A DNA stretch of 64,000 nt from Dyadobacter psychrophilus (GTDB lineage Bacteria; Bacteroidota; Bacteroidia; Cytophagales; Spirosomataceae): NCBI RefSeq assembly GCF_900167945.1, contig NZ_FUZA01000005.1, positions 62,001-126,000 of the forward strand, read 5' to 3'. A model generated the notes under the pieces. The model searched no databases, had not been told where the DNA came from, and saw only the letters and a program-made list of their open reading frames with translations. Of this stretch, positions 44,924 through 53,854 are shown piece by piece. Position 1 is the stretch's first letter; every line of letters begins with the position of its first letter. The translations under genes and the position numbers were made by a program.

Positions 44924-45536
44924 ATAAGGTGATTGCTCCGATAATAGTTGAAAATGTGCCTACCGAGTAGTTGATTATTTTGAGAAAAGTTTCTCTTTTA
45001 CTGGCAAAGCGGTTGATGGAAGTCGCAAAAAAGTATCCATATGCGGACATGGAAAGGATAATGCCGACACTTTGCAGGATAATGATCCACACAGCTGTGG
45101 ACGCATCACTCGCTGCGAGGGTAAGGGCCACTGCGCAGGCGCCGCCCGTTCCTGCGAGTCCGTGCACCATGCCCACCCAAAACGAGCGGCTGAACTTTTG
45201 CTGGGAATTGGGAAAATGTAAAGTCGTGTCTTTCACAAGATTCCGGCGGATGGCAACCACCCCCAGCCAGATCATCAACGGCCCGACGAGTAGCTCTACT
45301 TTTTCTGAAACGTCGAGGGTAATGGTTGATTTCAGCAGCAAAACCAGCACTGCAAAAAGGATCAGCGTAAAGGAATGTCCGAGCGCCCAGTGAGACGATC
45401 GCCAGATCAGTTTCCAGCGCCGGGCAGGATTTTTGGTGTCATCGCTGGCAAGCACCGACACCGCCGCCATGTGATCGGGCTCGAAAGAATGCTGGACACC
45501 AAGTAACAGGGAATCAATCAGAAGGATGTTGACCAT
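44907..45536 (-). CDS. NiCoT/UreH-type cobalt (nickel) permease
   Basis: A 209-residue integral membrane protein with about six helices. The metal-binding signature H-x4-D-H is in GVQHSFEPDHMAAV near 14-20, with HWALGHS near 50 and HGLAGTGGACAVALT near 125. These features are known from nickel/cobalt transporters and UreH-type relatives. It is the first gene behind the minus-strand cobalamin riboswitch, so cobalt uptake is the likely role: it is repressed when B12 is abundant. Confidence 0.8.
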   Translation of the reverse strand: MVNILLIDSLLLGVQHSFEPDHMAAVSVLASDDTKNPARRWKLIWRSSHWALGHSFTLILFAVLVLLLKSTITLDVSEKVELLVGPLMIWLGVVAIRRNLVKDTTLHFPNSQQKFSRSFWVGMVHGLAGTGGACAVALTLAASDASTAVWIIILQSVGIILSMSAYGYFFATSINRFASKRETFLKIINYSVGTFSTIIGAITLYESLA

Positions 45537-45607
45537 TCGTTTTTCGTATTGGGTTAGATAAGTAAAAAGTGCTTATCTCGAAAAACTTAGGGAACAATGC
45601 AGGAGCA

Positions 45608-45646
45608 GGCAATAGCCCAAAAAGCCACTGCCGGTTTCCTATTGCC
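45608..45646 (-). promoter_or_regulatory. Possible expression-platform hairpin of the minus riboswitch
   Basis: An 8-bp perfect stem (45639-45646 with 45608-45615) between the B12 box and the permease start. A smaller stem GATAAG/CTTATC lies closer to the start codon. Either could be the switching element. Confidence 0.4.
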
Positions 45647-45680
45647 TTTCTTCCCGAAAGCAATCCGGATAAAATATCGA

Positions 45681-45912
45681 CTGGCAGGTCTTCTGGCTCG
45701 TTCCGTCGCAACGCCTTCCCGGGTGATTAATGAGTGAATGAGTGAATGATTGAATGAGTGAATGTTTTATTATTCATTCATTCATTCACTCATTCAAATT
45801 TCTTCCCAGTGGCACAAACTTGTTGCAACGCTTCATTATGAACTTACAGCAGCGGGTACTGCTCCGGATTTTCACCGGATTCCCTTTTCATCACGCCCAA
45901 AGGCGCAAACCA
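45681..45912 (-). promoter_or_regulatory. Cobalamin riboswitch controlling the cobalt permease and BtuB-like genes
   Basis: On the minus strand the conserved elements appear in order: GATGAAAAGGGAATCCGGTG, GGAGCAGTACCCGCTGCTGT, GCCACTGGG, CCCGGGAAGGC, and the B12 box AGCCAGAAGACCTGCC (45683-45698). This is the standard cobalamin aptamer. A peripheral arm between CACTGGG and GGGAAGG is enlarged by GAATGAGT-type tandem repeats. The first gene starts about 145 bases after the B12 box. Confidence 0.92.
45724..45799. repeat. Tetranucleotide-type repeat inside the minus riboswitch
   Basis: GAAT/GAGT units on the left and their complement (CATT/CACT) on the right form an imperfect inverted microsatellite. 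One possible pairing is 14 bp (45751-45764 with 45783-45796). It forms the variable arm of the aptamer and may change length by slippage. Confidence 0.7.
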
Positions 45913-45921
45913 ATTGAGCCG

Positions 45922-45950
45922 CAAAGATGGAGTTTTTTTGTTTTATGCAA
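45922..45950 (-). promoter_or_regulatory. Promoter of the minus riboswitch operon
   Basis: On the minus strand TTG (45948-45950) is followed after 18 bases by CATCTTTG (45922-45929), one mismatch from TAnnTTTG. Transcription would start just before the aptamer. Confidence 0.45.
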
Positions 45951-46023
45951 CGGGAAAAACTATTATTCCCCTACTTTTACAGTCATGAAATAGTTCTTTG
46001 CTTTGTTTTTCCAATAGGAAAAG

Positions 46024-46172
46024 GTTTTACTAACCACGTGAATTAATAGGGAATCGTGTGCAAATCACGAGCTGTCGCGCAACTGTAAGTAACGCTTAAA
46101 GTTTACATCGGAATGATATCCACTGGGTAACCGGGAAGGATGATGTGAATGTTACAAGTCAGGAGACCTGCC
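46024..46172 (+). promoter_or_regulatory. Cobalamin riboswitch controlling the cob biosynthesis operon
   Basis: Plus-strand elements in order: AATAGGGAATCGTGTG, CACGAGCTGTCGCGCAACTG, CACTGGGTAACCGGGAAGG and the B12 box AAGTCAGGAGACCTGCC (46156-46172). The last base is followed at once by seven T, which might be a termination point. The first gene starts about 235 bases downstream. Confidence 0.92.
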
Positions 46173-46406
46173 TTTTTTTGTTGACAATGCTTCCGCGAAA
46201 TGAAGCTTCGTCTGGTCTGGATATGTCCGGTTTTTTAAACTGCGATTATCGGGTGTAATTCGCCCATTCTTCTCCATCCTGCCTTTGTTTCGTCTGCATT
46301 TTAAAATTTTGGCAAGAGCTTTTAACTCACATGATTTTATGTTAAAAGTATGCAAACGCTACAAAACTGCCGTCCGCGAACTGACGACAGAAGCAATTCA
46401 ACATTA
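46173..46406 (+). other. Long leader between the plus riboswitch and cobB
   Basis: No real gene seen. It starts with a T7 run and contains a small palindrome GAAGCTTC and short runs of T. A 23-codon frame at 46187-46258 has no support as a leader peptide. The region probably holds the expression platform. Confidence 0.4.
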
Positions 46407-47732
46407 ATGCAAAGCTTTACCCGTTCCCACTTCCTGATCTCGGCGCCGTCGAGTAATTCTGGTAAGACTACGCTTACGCTGGCGTTATTGCGTGCGCTGA
46501 AAAACAGGGGGTTAAGCGTGCAGCCTTTCAAATGCGGACCGGACTACATCGATCCGATCCATCATACTTCGGCCGCCGGAAGTCAGAGCATTAATTTGGA
46601 TACATTCATGGCTTCGGAAAATCATGTCCGCCGGGTTTACGCAAAATACAGCGACGGGGCCGATGTTTCGGTGACGGAAGGGGTGATGGGACTGTTTGAC
46701 GGAGCAGATAAAATGAGCGGCAGCAGCGCGGAAATTGCGCATTTGATGGATATACCTGTGATTCTGGTAGTGAATGCGAGATCCATGGCTTATTCAGCCG
46801 CTCCGCTTTTATTTGGTTTCAAAAATTTTGACAAGCGCGTCAATGTCGCAGGTGTGATCTTCAATTTTGTGAGTACGCCCTCACATTACCGGTTTTTGAA
46901 GGAGGCTTGCGTGGATGCCGGCGTGGAGTCATTGGGTTACTTTCCACAAAACAATACATTAAGTATTCCATCCAGGCATCTGGGCCTGCATATTTCTGCC
47001 GAAACGAACTATGAGCAGATCATTGGAGACCTCGCAGAGGCGCTCCCCAAAACCGTGGACCTGAATCGGTTACTGGAAATCACGCAGCGCCCCGACGAAG
47101 ACAATTACCCCGGACCGGTTCATGCATTACCAAAAATTTCAAATCTAAAGATAAGCATTGCTAGGGACGAGGCCTTTTCATTTATATACAAGCAAAATAT
47201 AGAAATGCTGGGGCGGTTTGGCGAAATCCGATGGTTCAGTCCATTGCATGATGCAGTTTTGCCAGAGACAGATTTCCTTTATTTGCCTGGCGGTTATCCG
47301 GAATTATTTGCAGAAAAGCTCAGTGAAAACACCTCCATGCGTGCCAGCATTAATGATTATTGCAAGCGCGGCGGCCGTGCGCTGGCAGAATGCGGAGGCA
47401 TGATGTATCTCGCCAAAAACCTCACAGATCAAAGCGGAGATATATTTCCAATGGCGGGCGTGCTGGATTGTGCCACTTCCATGCAGCGCGCAAAAATGAC
47501 ATTGGGTTACCGCATCGCCGATTGGAATAATATCCGGATAAAAGGCCACGAGTTTCACTACAGCAATTTTCTCGACAATGATATGCCGTGTGAAGCGATA
47601 AATGTCACGAATGCAAAAGGTGTCGAAACGGACACAAAATTTTACAGATTCCAAAATACTGTTGCTTCTTACATGCACCTGTACTGGGCAGATAATGAGT
47701 CATTTATAGAAAATCTATTAGCCATAAACTAA
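46407..47732 (+). CDS. cobB: Cobyrinate / hydrogenobyrinate a,c-diamide synthase
   Basis: A 441-residue amidotransferase. ATG 46407 (MQSFTRSHFLISAPSS) fits the family start; ATG 46350 would add 19 unconserved residues. The P-loop is SAPSSNSGKTT near 11-21, then FKCGPDYIDPIHHT and VTEGVMGLFDG in the synthetase domain. The glutaminase domain has ALAECGGMMYLA with the nucleophilic Cys and GHEFHYS with the His. It amidates the a and c side chains using glutamine and ATP. First gene of the cob operon; the cobN gene starts two bases after its stop. Confidence 0.93.
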   Translation: MQSFTRSHFLISAPSSNSGKTTLTLALLRALKNRGLSVQPFKCGPDYIDPIHHTSAAGSQSINLDTFMASENHVRRVYAKYSDGADVSVTEGVMGLFDGADKMSGSSAEIAHLMDIPVILVVNARSMAYSAAPLLFGFKNFDKRVNVAGVIFNFVSTPSHYRFLKEACVDAGVESLGYFPQNNTLSIPSRHLGLHISAETNYEQIIGDLAEALPKTVDLNRLLEITQRPDEDNYPGPVHALPKISNLKISIARDEAFSFIYKQNIEMLGRFGEIRWFSPLHDAVLPETDFLYLPGGYPELFAEKLSENTSMRASINDYCKRGGRALAECGGMMYLAKNLTDQSGDIFPMAGVLDCATSMQRAKMTLGYRIADWNNIRIKGHEFHYSNFLDNDMPCEAINVTNAKGVETDTKFYRFQNTVASYMHLYWADNESFIENLLAIN

Positions 47733-47734
47733 AA

Positions 47735-50700
47735 ATGTCGGTAAAACGCCAGCGCATCACGCGAGCAGACGGAAAAGCGATCAACCTTGTGCAGCGACGG
47801 GGACATTTGTCGTATTGCTACAACGCCTGCTGCTGCGGCAGGGTTGACCGGGGCTACGCGGCGATTCCCGTAGAACTGTACAAAAGCGAGTGGCTCAAAA
47901 GGAAGCTACGCAACGTGGTGCACATGACAAAAGGCGGCTGCCTGGGGCCGTGCACGCTTGCAAATGTGGTTACGCTGCTGTTTGACGGGCATTCTGTGTG
48001 GTTTCATTCCATTAATAACGACTGGCAGATCATTGCGATTTTTGATTATATCGAAAGCATGGTAAAAGCGGACCGCTATCTGGTTCCACCTTCGGACCTT
48101 GCTGAGTATGTGTTTCAATTTTATACATGGAAGGGGTCAGAAACGGCGACTATGAACGGACAGCCTGCCATTCCCACAGAGGGCATTGTGTTCATGACGC
48201 ACGCGGATACGGACTTGCTGACATTGAACCGCGCCATGGAAACATTGCCCGAAGATTTTCCCAAAACAATGGGAATCAGTCTGCTGGCCTTAAAAAGTGA
48301 AGAACAGATGCAGCAGTTACTCGGTCGTGAACTGGCGGAAGCGCAGATCATTGTGGTTCGCATTCATGGCAGACTGAGCAGTATCCCTGGCTATGGGGAG
48401 CTGGTAAAACTGGCGAAAGAGCGGCAGCAGCATTTGATTATTGTCAGCGGAACCGGCGAGCTAAACCCGGATTTTGCGGCCGTTTCCACCGTTTCGCCGG
48501 CTATTTTGCAGGAAACGTTAAATTATTTGCAAGCGGGCGGTTATGCCAATTTTACGTCATTGCTGTGCTATCTGTCGGATCATTTGCTGATGACAGGCTT
48601 CGGGGCGGAACCTGCGGCTCAGTTGCCCGAACACGGCATTTACCATCCCGACCTTCCTGAAAACGCCGACATTTCCGATTGGTTGAAATACAAAAATCCT
48701 GCTCTTCCAACCGTTGCCATCACTTTTTACCGTGCACACTGGATCAGCGGCAATACGCATTTTGTGGATGCCATGATCCGTTCGCTGGAAAGCCGGAATT
48801 TGAATGTGCTGCCGGTCTTTACATCCTCCTTAAAATCCACAGACGCAATCACCGGCAAGCCGCTTGCTTTTCAATATTTTGATGATGAATCGGTTAAGGT
48901 TGATGTTTTGATCAACACCATTTCATTCGCGATCACGGACATTCAGCCTGCGGGGACAATCAGCAAACCGGTAACAGCACTGACAACCCTGGATGTGCCT
49001 ATTTTACAGGCGATTACGAGTGGCATGAGCCGCGGACCCTGGGAAACTTCGTCGCGGGGCCTGAACCCGCTCGATACGGCGATGAATGTTGCTATCCCGG
49101 AATTTGATGGCCGGATCATCACGGTTCCTGTGTCATTTAAGGAAAAGGGAAAAGAAACAAAAGGCTACGAGCCGCTCGAAAACAGGGTGGAGCGGGTTAG
49201 TGGCCTGGCGCTCCGTTTTGCGCGGTTAAGACATTTGGATAATGCCGAAAAGCGCATTGCATTCATTTTTACCAATTCAAATACAAAAGCTTCCCAGGTT
49301 GGAAATGCGGTTGGATTGGACGCCCCGGCCTCGCTGATGAACATGCTGCACGCGATGCAGGCAGAAGGTTACGACATCCGGAATGTGCCCGCGACAGGCA
49401 ACGAACTGATCCATACATTGATCGATCGCTGCTCGTATGACCGGAATTATCTGACCGATGAACAGCTTGATCATGCAGCCGGGCATGTTCCCGTTCAACG
49501 ATATCAGAAATGGTTTGAAGAGCTACCGGAGGCATTGAAAAGTAAGATTACCAAACAGTGGGGGCCAGCACCGGGAGAAACTTTTGTGCATAACGGCCAG
49601 ATCGCTTTGGCCGGACTGGACCTGGGTAATGCGTTCGTGGCATTGCAGCCACCGCGCGGTTACGGCATGGATCCGGATGCTATTTATCATCAGCCGGATC
49701 TGCCGCCAACGCATCATTATTATGCATTGTACCGGTGGCTCCGCGACAGCTGGGGTGCCGACGCGATCGTGCATGTAGGCAAGCATGGAACATTGGAATG
49801 GTTGCCTGGAAAAGGCATAGGGCTCTCAGAAAATTGCTTTCCCGACGCTTTCCTGGCCGATATGCCCCTCTTTTATCCGTTTATCATCAATGATCCCGGC
49901 GAAGGTTCTCAGGCGAAACGGCGAGCTCACGCAGTTATCGTCGACCATCTTACGCCACCCATGACTTCGGCGGACAGCTATGGCGAACTGGCGCAGCTTA
50001 CGCAGCTGGTTGACGAATATTATCAGGTAGAAAGTCTGGATCCTGCAAAATTGCCTCTGTTGCAAAGACAAATATGGGAATTGATCCGGCAAACGAACCT
50101 GGATGCCGACCTTTCTGCCATGCTCAGCCGCGACCACGGGGATCACAAGCACGACTGGGACGACGAAATGACACCAGAAGGTGTGCCCGTAAGCCTGACA
50201 GAAATGGATGGAAAGGACATTGCCCACCTTATTGAAGACATTGACGGTTATTTATGCGAACTGGGCGCTGCGCAGATCCGTAACGGACTGCATACATTGG
50301 GAGAAATGCCCGCCGGCGACGCTCTTGCCGACATGTTACAAGCACTCACAAGGCTCCAAAACGGCTCAGTTCCAGGTCTGCAATCGGAACTAGCGACGTT
50401 ATTCGATCTTGAATTGAATGTTATCCTCACAAAAAAGGGCGAAAAGCTAAGTGGCGTTAATTTGCATTTTGAACAGCTTGCCGGAAGGGCAATTGTTACC
50501 GGCGCGGATGCATTGGAAGTGATGGATGAGCTGAGCAATCATTTATTCAAACTTTTGGAATATTACCGTTTCAGGCCCGCGTCGATTGATCAGGCGATTT
50601 TTGAAACGCTTAACATTACGCCGGCACATCCGGGTTTTGACCATATCAGATCCATTCTCGCATTCGTTTGCGGCGAGTTGCTACCCAACCTGGCCCGAAC

Positions 50701-52018
50701 GGACGAGGAAATTACAAACCTGCTTCATGGGCTTTCGGGGGGCTACATTCCCGCTGGTCCGAGCGGCGCGCCTACGCGTGGGATGGCGCATATCTTGCCA
50801 ACCGGACGCAATTTTTATGCGGTGGATCCTCGCGTACTTCCTTCCAAAGCAGCCTGGGAAGTTGGGCAGCAGCTTGCGCGGGAAGTTTTGGAAAGACATT
50901 TGAAAGAAACCGGTCGCTATCCCGAAAGTGTAGCGATAAGCATCTGGGGGACAAGCGCTATGCGCACGCATGGGGACGATGTGGCCGAAGTGCTGGCGTT
51001 GCTGGGCGTGCGTCCGGTCTGGCAGGCGGAAAGCAGGCGCATAAACGGCATTGAGATCATTGAACTGGCTGAGCTGGGCCGCCCGCGTATCGACGTCACC
51101 ACACGGATCAGTGGTTTTTTCAGGGACGCATTCCCGCATTTAATCGAATTACTGGATGACGCGGTACAAATGGTCATTGCCCGCGACGAGCCGCTGGAAG
51201 ATAATTTTGTCCGGAAACATTATTTAAAAGATCTGTCAGCATTACAAAAGGACGATAATCTGACCATCGAGGAGGCTGAGGAAAAGGCAGCTTACCGGAT
51301 TTTTGGTGCAGCGCCGGGCACGTACGGCGCAGGAATTTTGCCGCTGATCGACGAGCGGAACTGGCATTCGGATGCGGACCTGGCACAAGCTTACGTGAAT
51401 TGGGGTGGCTTTGCCTATTCAAGAAATGCGCAGGGCGTGGACGCGAAAAGCGAATTCAGGCAGCGACTGGCGGGCGTGGAAGTGGCGCTGCATAACCAGG
51501 ATAACCGCGAACACGACATTTTCGACAGCGATGATTACCTGCAATTCCACGGCGGCATGATTGCAACGATCCGTAGCCTCACTGGCCAGCAGCCGAAACA
51601 TTATTTTGGTGATTCACAAAATCCGGCATTGCCGGTTGTCAGGGATCTAAAAGAGGAAACATTGCGCGTTTTCCGGTCACGGGTGATCAATCCCAAATGG
51701 ATAGAAAGCATTAAAAAACATGGTTACAAGGGCGGATTGGAACTGACTGCAACGGTCGATTATATTTTCGGATACGACGCGACGGCGCATGTCGCCGAGG
51801 ATTGGATGTATGAAAAGCTGGCTCAAACCTATGCGCTGGATCCGCAAATGCAGCAGTTTTTTGAAGAAAGTAACCCCTGGGCGCTTAATGCAATTGCAGA
51901 AAGATTGCTTGAAGCAGTCCAGCGGGGCATGTGGGAGGCGCCTTCTCAATCGGCTTTGGAGGGTTTAAAGGATTTGTATATCAAAAGCGAGGCACTGCTG
52001 GAAGTGCGGGCGGAGTAG
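47735..52018 (+). CDS. cobN: Cobaltochelatase CobN with fused N-terminal 2Fe-2S ferredoxin-like domain
   Basis: A 1427-residue protein. Residues 1-110 are not part of normal CobN: C28, C32 (with C33 and C34), C69 and C73 (CYNACCCGR, GGCLGPC) form the Cys pattern of thioredoxin-fold 2Fe-2S ferredoxins. From about 145 the large CobN/BchH subunit follows (DAIVHVGKHGTLEWLPGKGI near 675, AHILPTGRNFYAVDP near 1015, SIWGTSAMRTHGDD near 1070). CobN inserts cobalt into hydrogenobyrinate a,c-diamide with an AAA-type partner, whose gene follows 18 bases downstream. The fusion is seen directly; a redox or cobalt-handling role is inference. Confidence 0.93.
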   Translation: MSVKRQRITRADGKAINLVQRRGHLSYCYNACCCGRVDRGYAAIPVELYKSEWLKRKLRNVVHMTKGGCLGPCTLANVVTLLFDGHSVWFHSINNDWQIIAIFDYIESMVKADRYLVPPSDLAEYVFQFYTWKGSETATMNGQPAIPTEGIVFMTHADTDLLTLNRAMETLPEDFPKTMGISLLALKSEEQMQQLLGRELAEAQIIVVRIHGRLSSIPGYGELVKLAKERQQHLIIVSGTGELNPDFAAVSTVSPAILQETLNYLQAGGYANFTSLLCYLSDHLLMTGFGAEPAAQLPEHGIYHPDLPENADISDWLKYKNPALPTVAITFYRAHWISGNTHFVDAMIRSLESRNLNVLPVFTSSLKSTDAITGKPLAFQYFDDESVKVDVLINTISFAITDIQPAGTISKPVTALTTLDVPILQAITSGMSRGPWETSSRGLNPLDTAMNVAIPEFDGRIITVPVSFKEKGKETKGYEPLENRVERVSGLALRFARLRHLDNAEKRIAFIFTNSNTKASQVGNAVGLDAPASLMNMLHAMQAEGYDIRNVPATGNELIHTLIDRCSYDRNYLTDEQLDHAAGHVPVQRYQKWFEELPEALKSKITKQWGPAPGETFVHNGQIALAGLDLGNAFVALQPPRGYGMDPDAIYHQPDLPPTHHYYALYRWLRDSWGADAIVHVGKHGTLEWLPGKGIGLSENCFPDAFLADMPLFYPFIINDPGEGSQAKRRAHAVIVDHLTPPMTSADSYGELAQLTQLVDEYYQVESLDPAKLPLLQRQIWELIRQTNLDADLSAMLSRDHGDHKHDWDDEMTPEGVPVSLTEMDGKDIAHLIEDIDGYLCELGAAQIRNGLHTLGEMPAGDALADMLQALTRLQNGSVPGLQSELATLFDLELNVILTKKGEKLSGVNLHFEQLAGRAIVTGADALEVMDELSNHLFKLLEYYRFRPASIDQAIFETLNITPAHPGFDHIRSILAFVCGELLPNLARTDEEITNLLHGLSGGYIPAGPSGAPTRGMAHILPTGRNFYAVDPRVLPSKAAWEVGQQLAREVLERHLKETGRYPESVAISIWGTSAMRTHGDDVAEVLALLGVRPVWQAESRRINGIEIIELAELGRPRIDVTTRISGFFRDAFPHLIELLDDAVQMVIARDEPLEDNFVRKHYLKDLSALQKDDNLTIEEAEEKAAYRIFGAAPGTYGAGILPLIDERNWHSDADLAQAYVNWGGFAYSRNAQGVDAKSEFRQRLAGVEVALHNQDNREHDIFDSDDYLQFHGGMIATIRSLTGQQPKHYFGDSQNPALPVVRDLKEETLRVFRSRVINPKWIESIKKHGYKGGLELTATVDYIFGYDATAHVAEDWMYEKLAQTYALDPQMQQFFEESNPWALNAIAERLLEAVQRGMWEAPSQSALEGLKDLYIKSEALLEVRAE

Positions 52019-52036
52019 CGCATTAAAGAACTGTAA

Positions 52037-53854
52037 ATGAGTCAACAATATCCATTTTCTGCCATAGTAGGGCAGCAGAAACTGAAAAAAGCCTTGCTGC
52101 TTTGCGCGGTGAACCCCGCTATCGGCGGTGTATTGATCAAAGGTGAGAAGGGCACGGCCAAAAGCACGGCGGCCAGAGGACTAGCAGCCATGATGCCTTT
52201 CACGAAGTCAGAAACATCTTCCAAAGAAACCATGGTTCCTTTTGTGGACCTGCCGCTGGGCGCTTCGGAAGAACGGGTAATCGGAAGCATGGACATTGCT
52301 GCTATGATTTCTGAACGGAAGCAAAAGCTGCTGCCAGGGTTATTGGCTACTGCGCACGGTGGCATTTTATATGTGGATGAAGTAAATCTGCTGCCCGATC
52401 ATCTGGTTGACATTCTGCTGGATGTGGCGGCTTCGGGTGTGAATACGATTCAACGCGAGGGACTTTCTGTGTCTCATCCGTCACGGTTTGTGCTGATCGG
52501 CACCATGAACCCGGAAGAGGGCAATCTTCGCCCGCAGTTTCTCGACCGTTTCGGATTGATGGTGGAAGTGGAGGCGCAGCAGGACGTTTTGGAAAGGACC
52601 GAAGTGGTAAAGCGCCGTATCGCATTTGAAAATGACCCGGGAGCATTTATCGAAAACTGGAACAGCGATCAACTCGCAATGCAAAACCAGGTCACGCAAG
52701 CAAGGGACCTGCTTTCTAAGGTTGTCATGCCCGAAGGTTTGTTGACATTGATCAGCCAGCTCTGCATTCAATGGTCGGTGGCGAGCTTGCGCGCGGACAT
52801 TGTGATGTATAAAACAGCCATTGCGATTGCCGCATTAGCGAATCGGAAAACCGTTATTGCTGACGATATCCGCGAGGCTGCGGAACTCGTTTTGATGCAT
52901 AGGAAAGGGAAAAAGCCTTTTGAGCAAAAACAAAACAACCCAAAAACCGGCCAGAATGCTGCATCGGAAGCATTTCAGTCTGGCAATAATGATAATCAGA
53001 ATGAAAGCGGAGAAGGAACTTGCGCGCCGGATGCTAATGAGCAGGTTATTCTGCCGGGTGTTTTGACCCAAATCCCTGAAATAAATGTAGACAAAACCAT
53101 TTTTTCACCTGAATTAAATGCAGGACGCCGCACGAAAACAATGGATATGCCAAAGGGATTTCAGATCGAAGCTGAGAAATTAACGGCTGGCAGTCTGGCC
53201 GTTTCGGAAACGGTCAGGCATGCGGTGATGCGCAATCCCGACCATTTTGAAATCAGTAAGGAGGATTTGCATCAAAAAATTAAAGCTGGAAAAACGGGAC
53301 ATCTGATTCTCTTTGTTGTGGATGCTTCGGGCTCGATGGCCGCCGGGAAGCGGATGGAAGCAGTGAAGGGGAGCGTGCTCGCGCTTTTGCAGGATGCTTA
53401 TCAAAAGCGTGACCGGGTGGGAGTGATCGCCTTTCGCGGCGTAGAAGCGAAGGTGCTCCTGGAACCGACTCGTAGCATTGAGTTTGCGGAAGATGCCATG
53501 GAAAACCTGCCGGCCGGCGGCAGGACACCATTGGCTCATGCGTTACAAATTTCTTTACAAATTATTCAAAATCAACCAACTGATATAAAACCATTGCTGA
53601 TCATTCTGAGTGATGGAAAAGCAAATGTGCCGCTGGCAGGTGGTGGCGATCCCTGGCAACAGGCGCTGCAACTGGCCGCCATGATTGGCGAGATAAGGAT
53701 AAAATCATTGGTACTCGACACCGAAAGCGGTTACCTGCGGCTGGGACGGGCTGGGGAGCTCGCCACTGCACTGACAGGCGACTATTTATCCCTCGATGAA
53801 CTTACAGCTGAATCGATTACGGACACCATTCATTCCAAAATTTATGACAGATAG
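52037..53854 (+). CDS. ChlI/ChlD-like AAA-VWA chelatase subunit
   Basis: A 605-residue fusion of an AAA+ domain (Walker A GEKGTAKST at 36-44; LYVDEVNLLPDHLVD; GTMNPEEGNLRPQFLDRFG), a Gln/Asn-rich linker at about 300-340, and a C-terminal VWA domain with the MIDAS motif DASGSMAAG near 428 and LSDGKANVPLAGGG. This is the magnesium-chelatase I plus D layout in one chain, and it takes the place of the separate CobS and CobT chelatase subunits of classic aerobic producers. It should provide ATP-driven remodelling for the CobN protein encoded upstream. Confidence 0.9.
   Translation: MSQQYPFSAIVGQQKLKKALLLCAVNPAIGGVLIKGEKGTAKSTAARGLAAMMPFTKSETSSKETMVPFVDLPLGASEERVIGSMDIAAMISERKQKLLPGLLATAHGGILYVDEVNLLPDHLVDILLDVAASGVNTIQREGLSVSHPSRFVLIGTMNPEEGNLRPQFLDRFGLMVEVEAQQDVLERTEVVKRRIAFENDPGAFIENWNSDQLAMQNQVTQARDLLSKVVMPEGLLTLISQLCIQWSVASLRADIVMYKTAIAIAALANRKTVIADDIREAAELVLMHRKGKKPFEQKQNNPKTGQNAASEAFQSGNNDNQNESGEGTCAPDANEQVILPGVLTQIPEINVDKTIFSPELNAGRRTKTMDMPKGFQIEAEKLTAGSLAVSETVRHAVMRNPDHFEISKEDLHQKIKAGKTGHLILFVVDASGSMAAGKRMEAVKGSVLALLQDAYQKRDRVGVIAFRGVEAKVLLEPTRSIEFAEDAMENLPAGGRTPLAHALQISLQIIQNQPTDIKPLLIILSDGKANVPLAGGGDPWQQALQLAAMIGEIRIKSLVLDTESGYLRLGRAGELATALTGDYLSLDELTAESITDTIHSKIYDR

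Noticed and set aside
45724..45799. Short repeats as a CRISPR array
   Set aside because: Units are 4-8 bases without spacers and lie inside a riboswitch; there are no cas genes.
46187..46258. A 23-codon leader peptide upstream of cobB
   Set aside because: No ribosome-binding signal, no codon pattern of interest, and riboswitch control makes it unnecessary.
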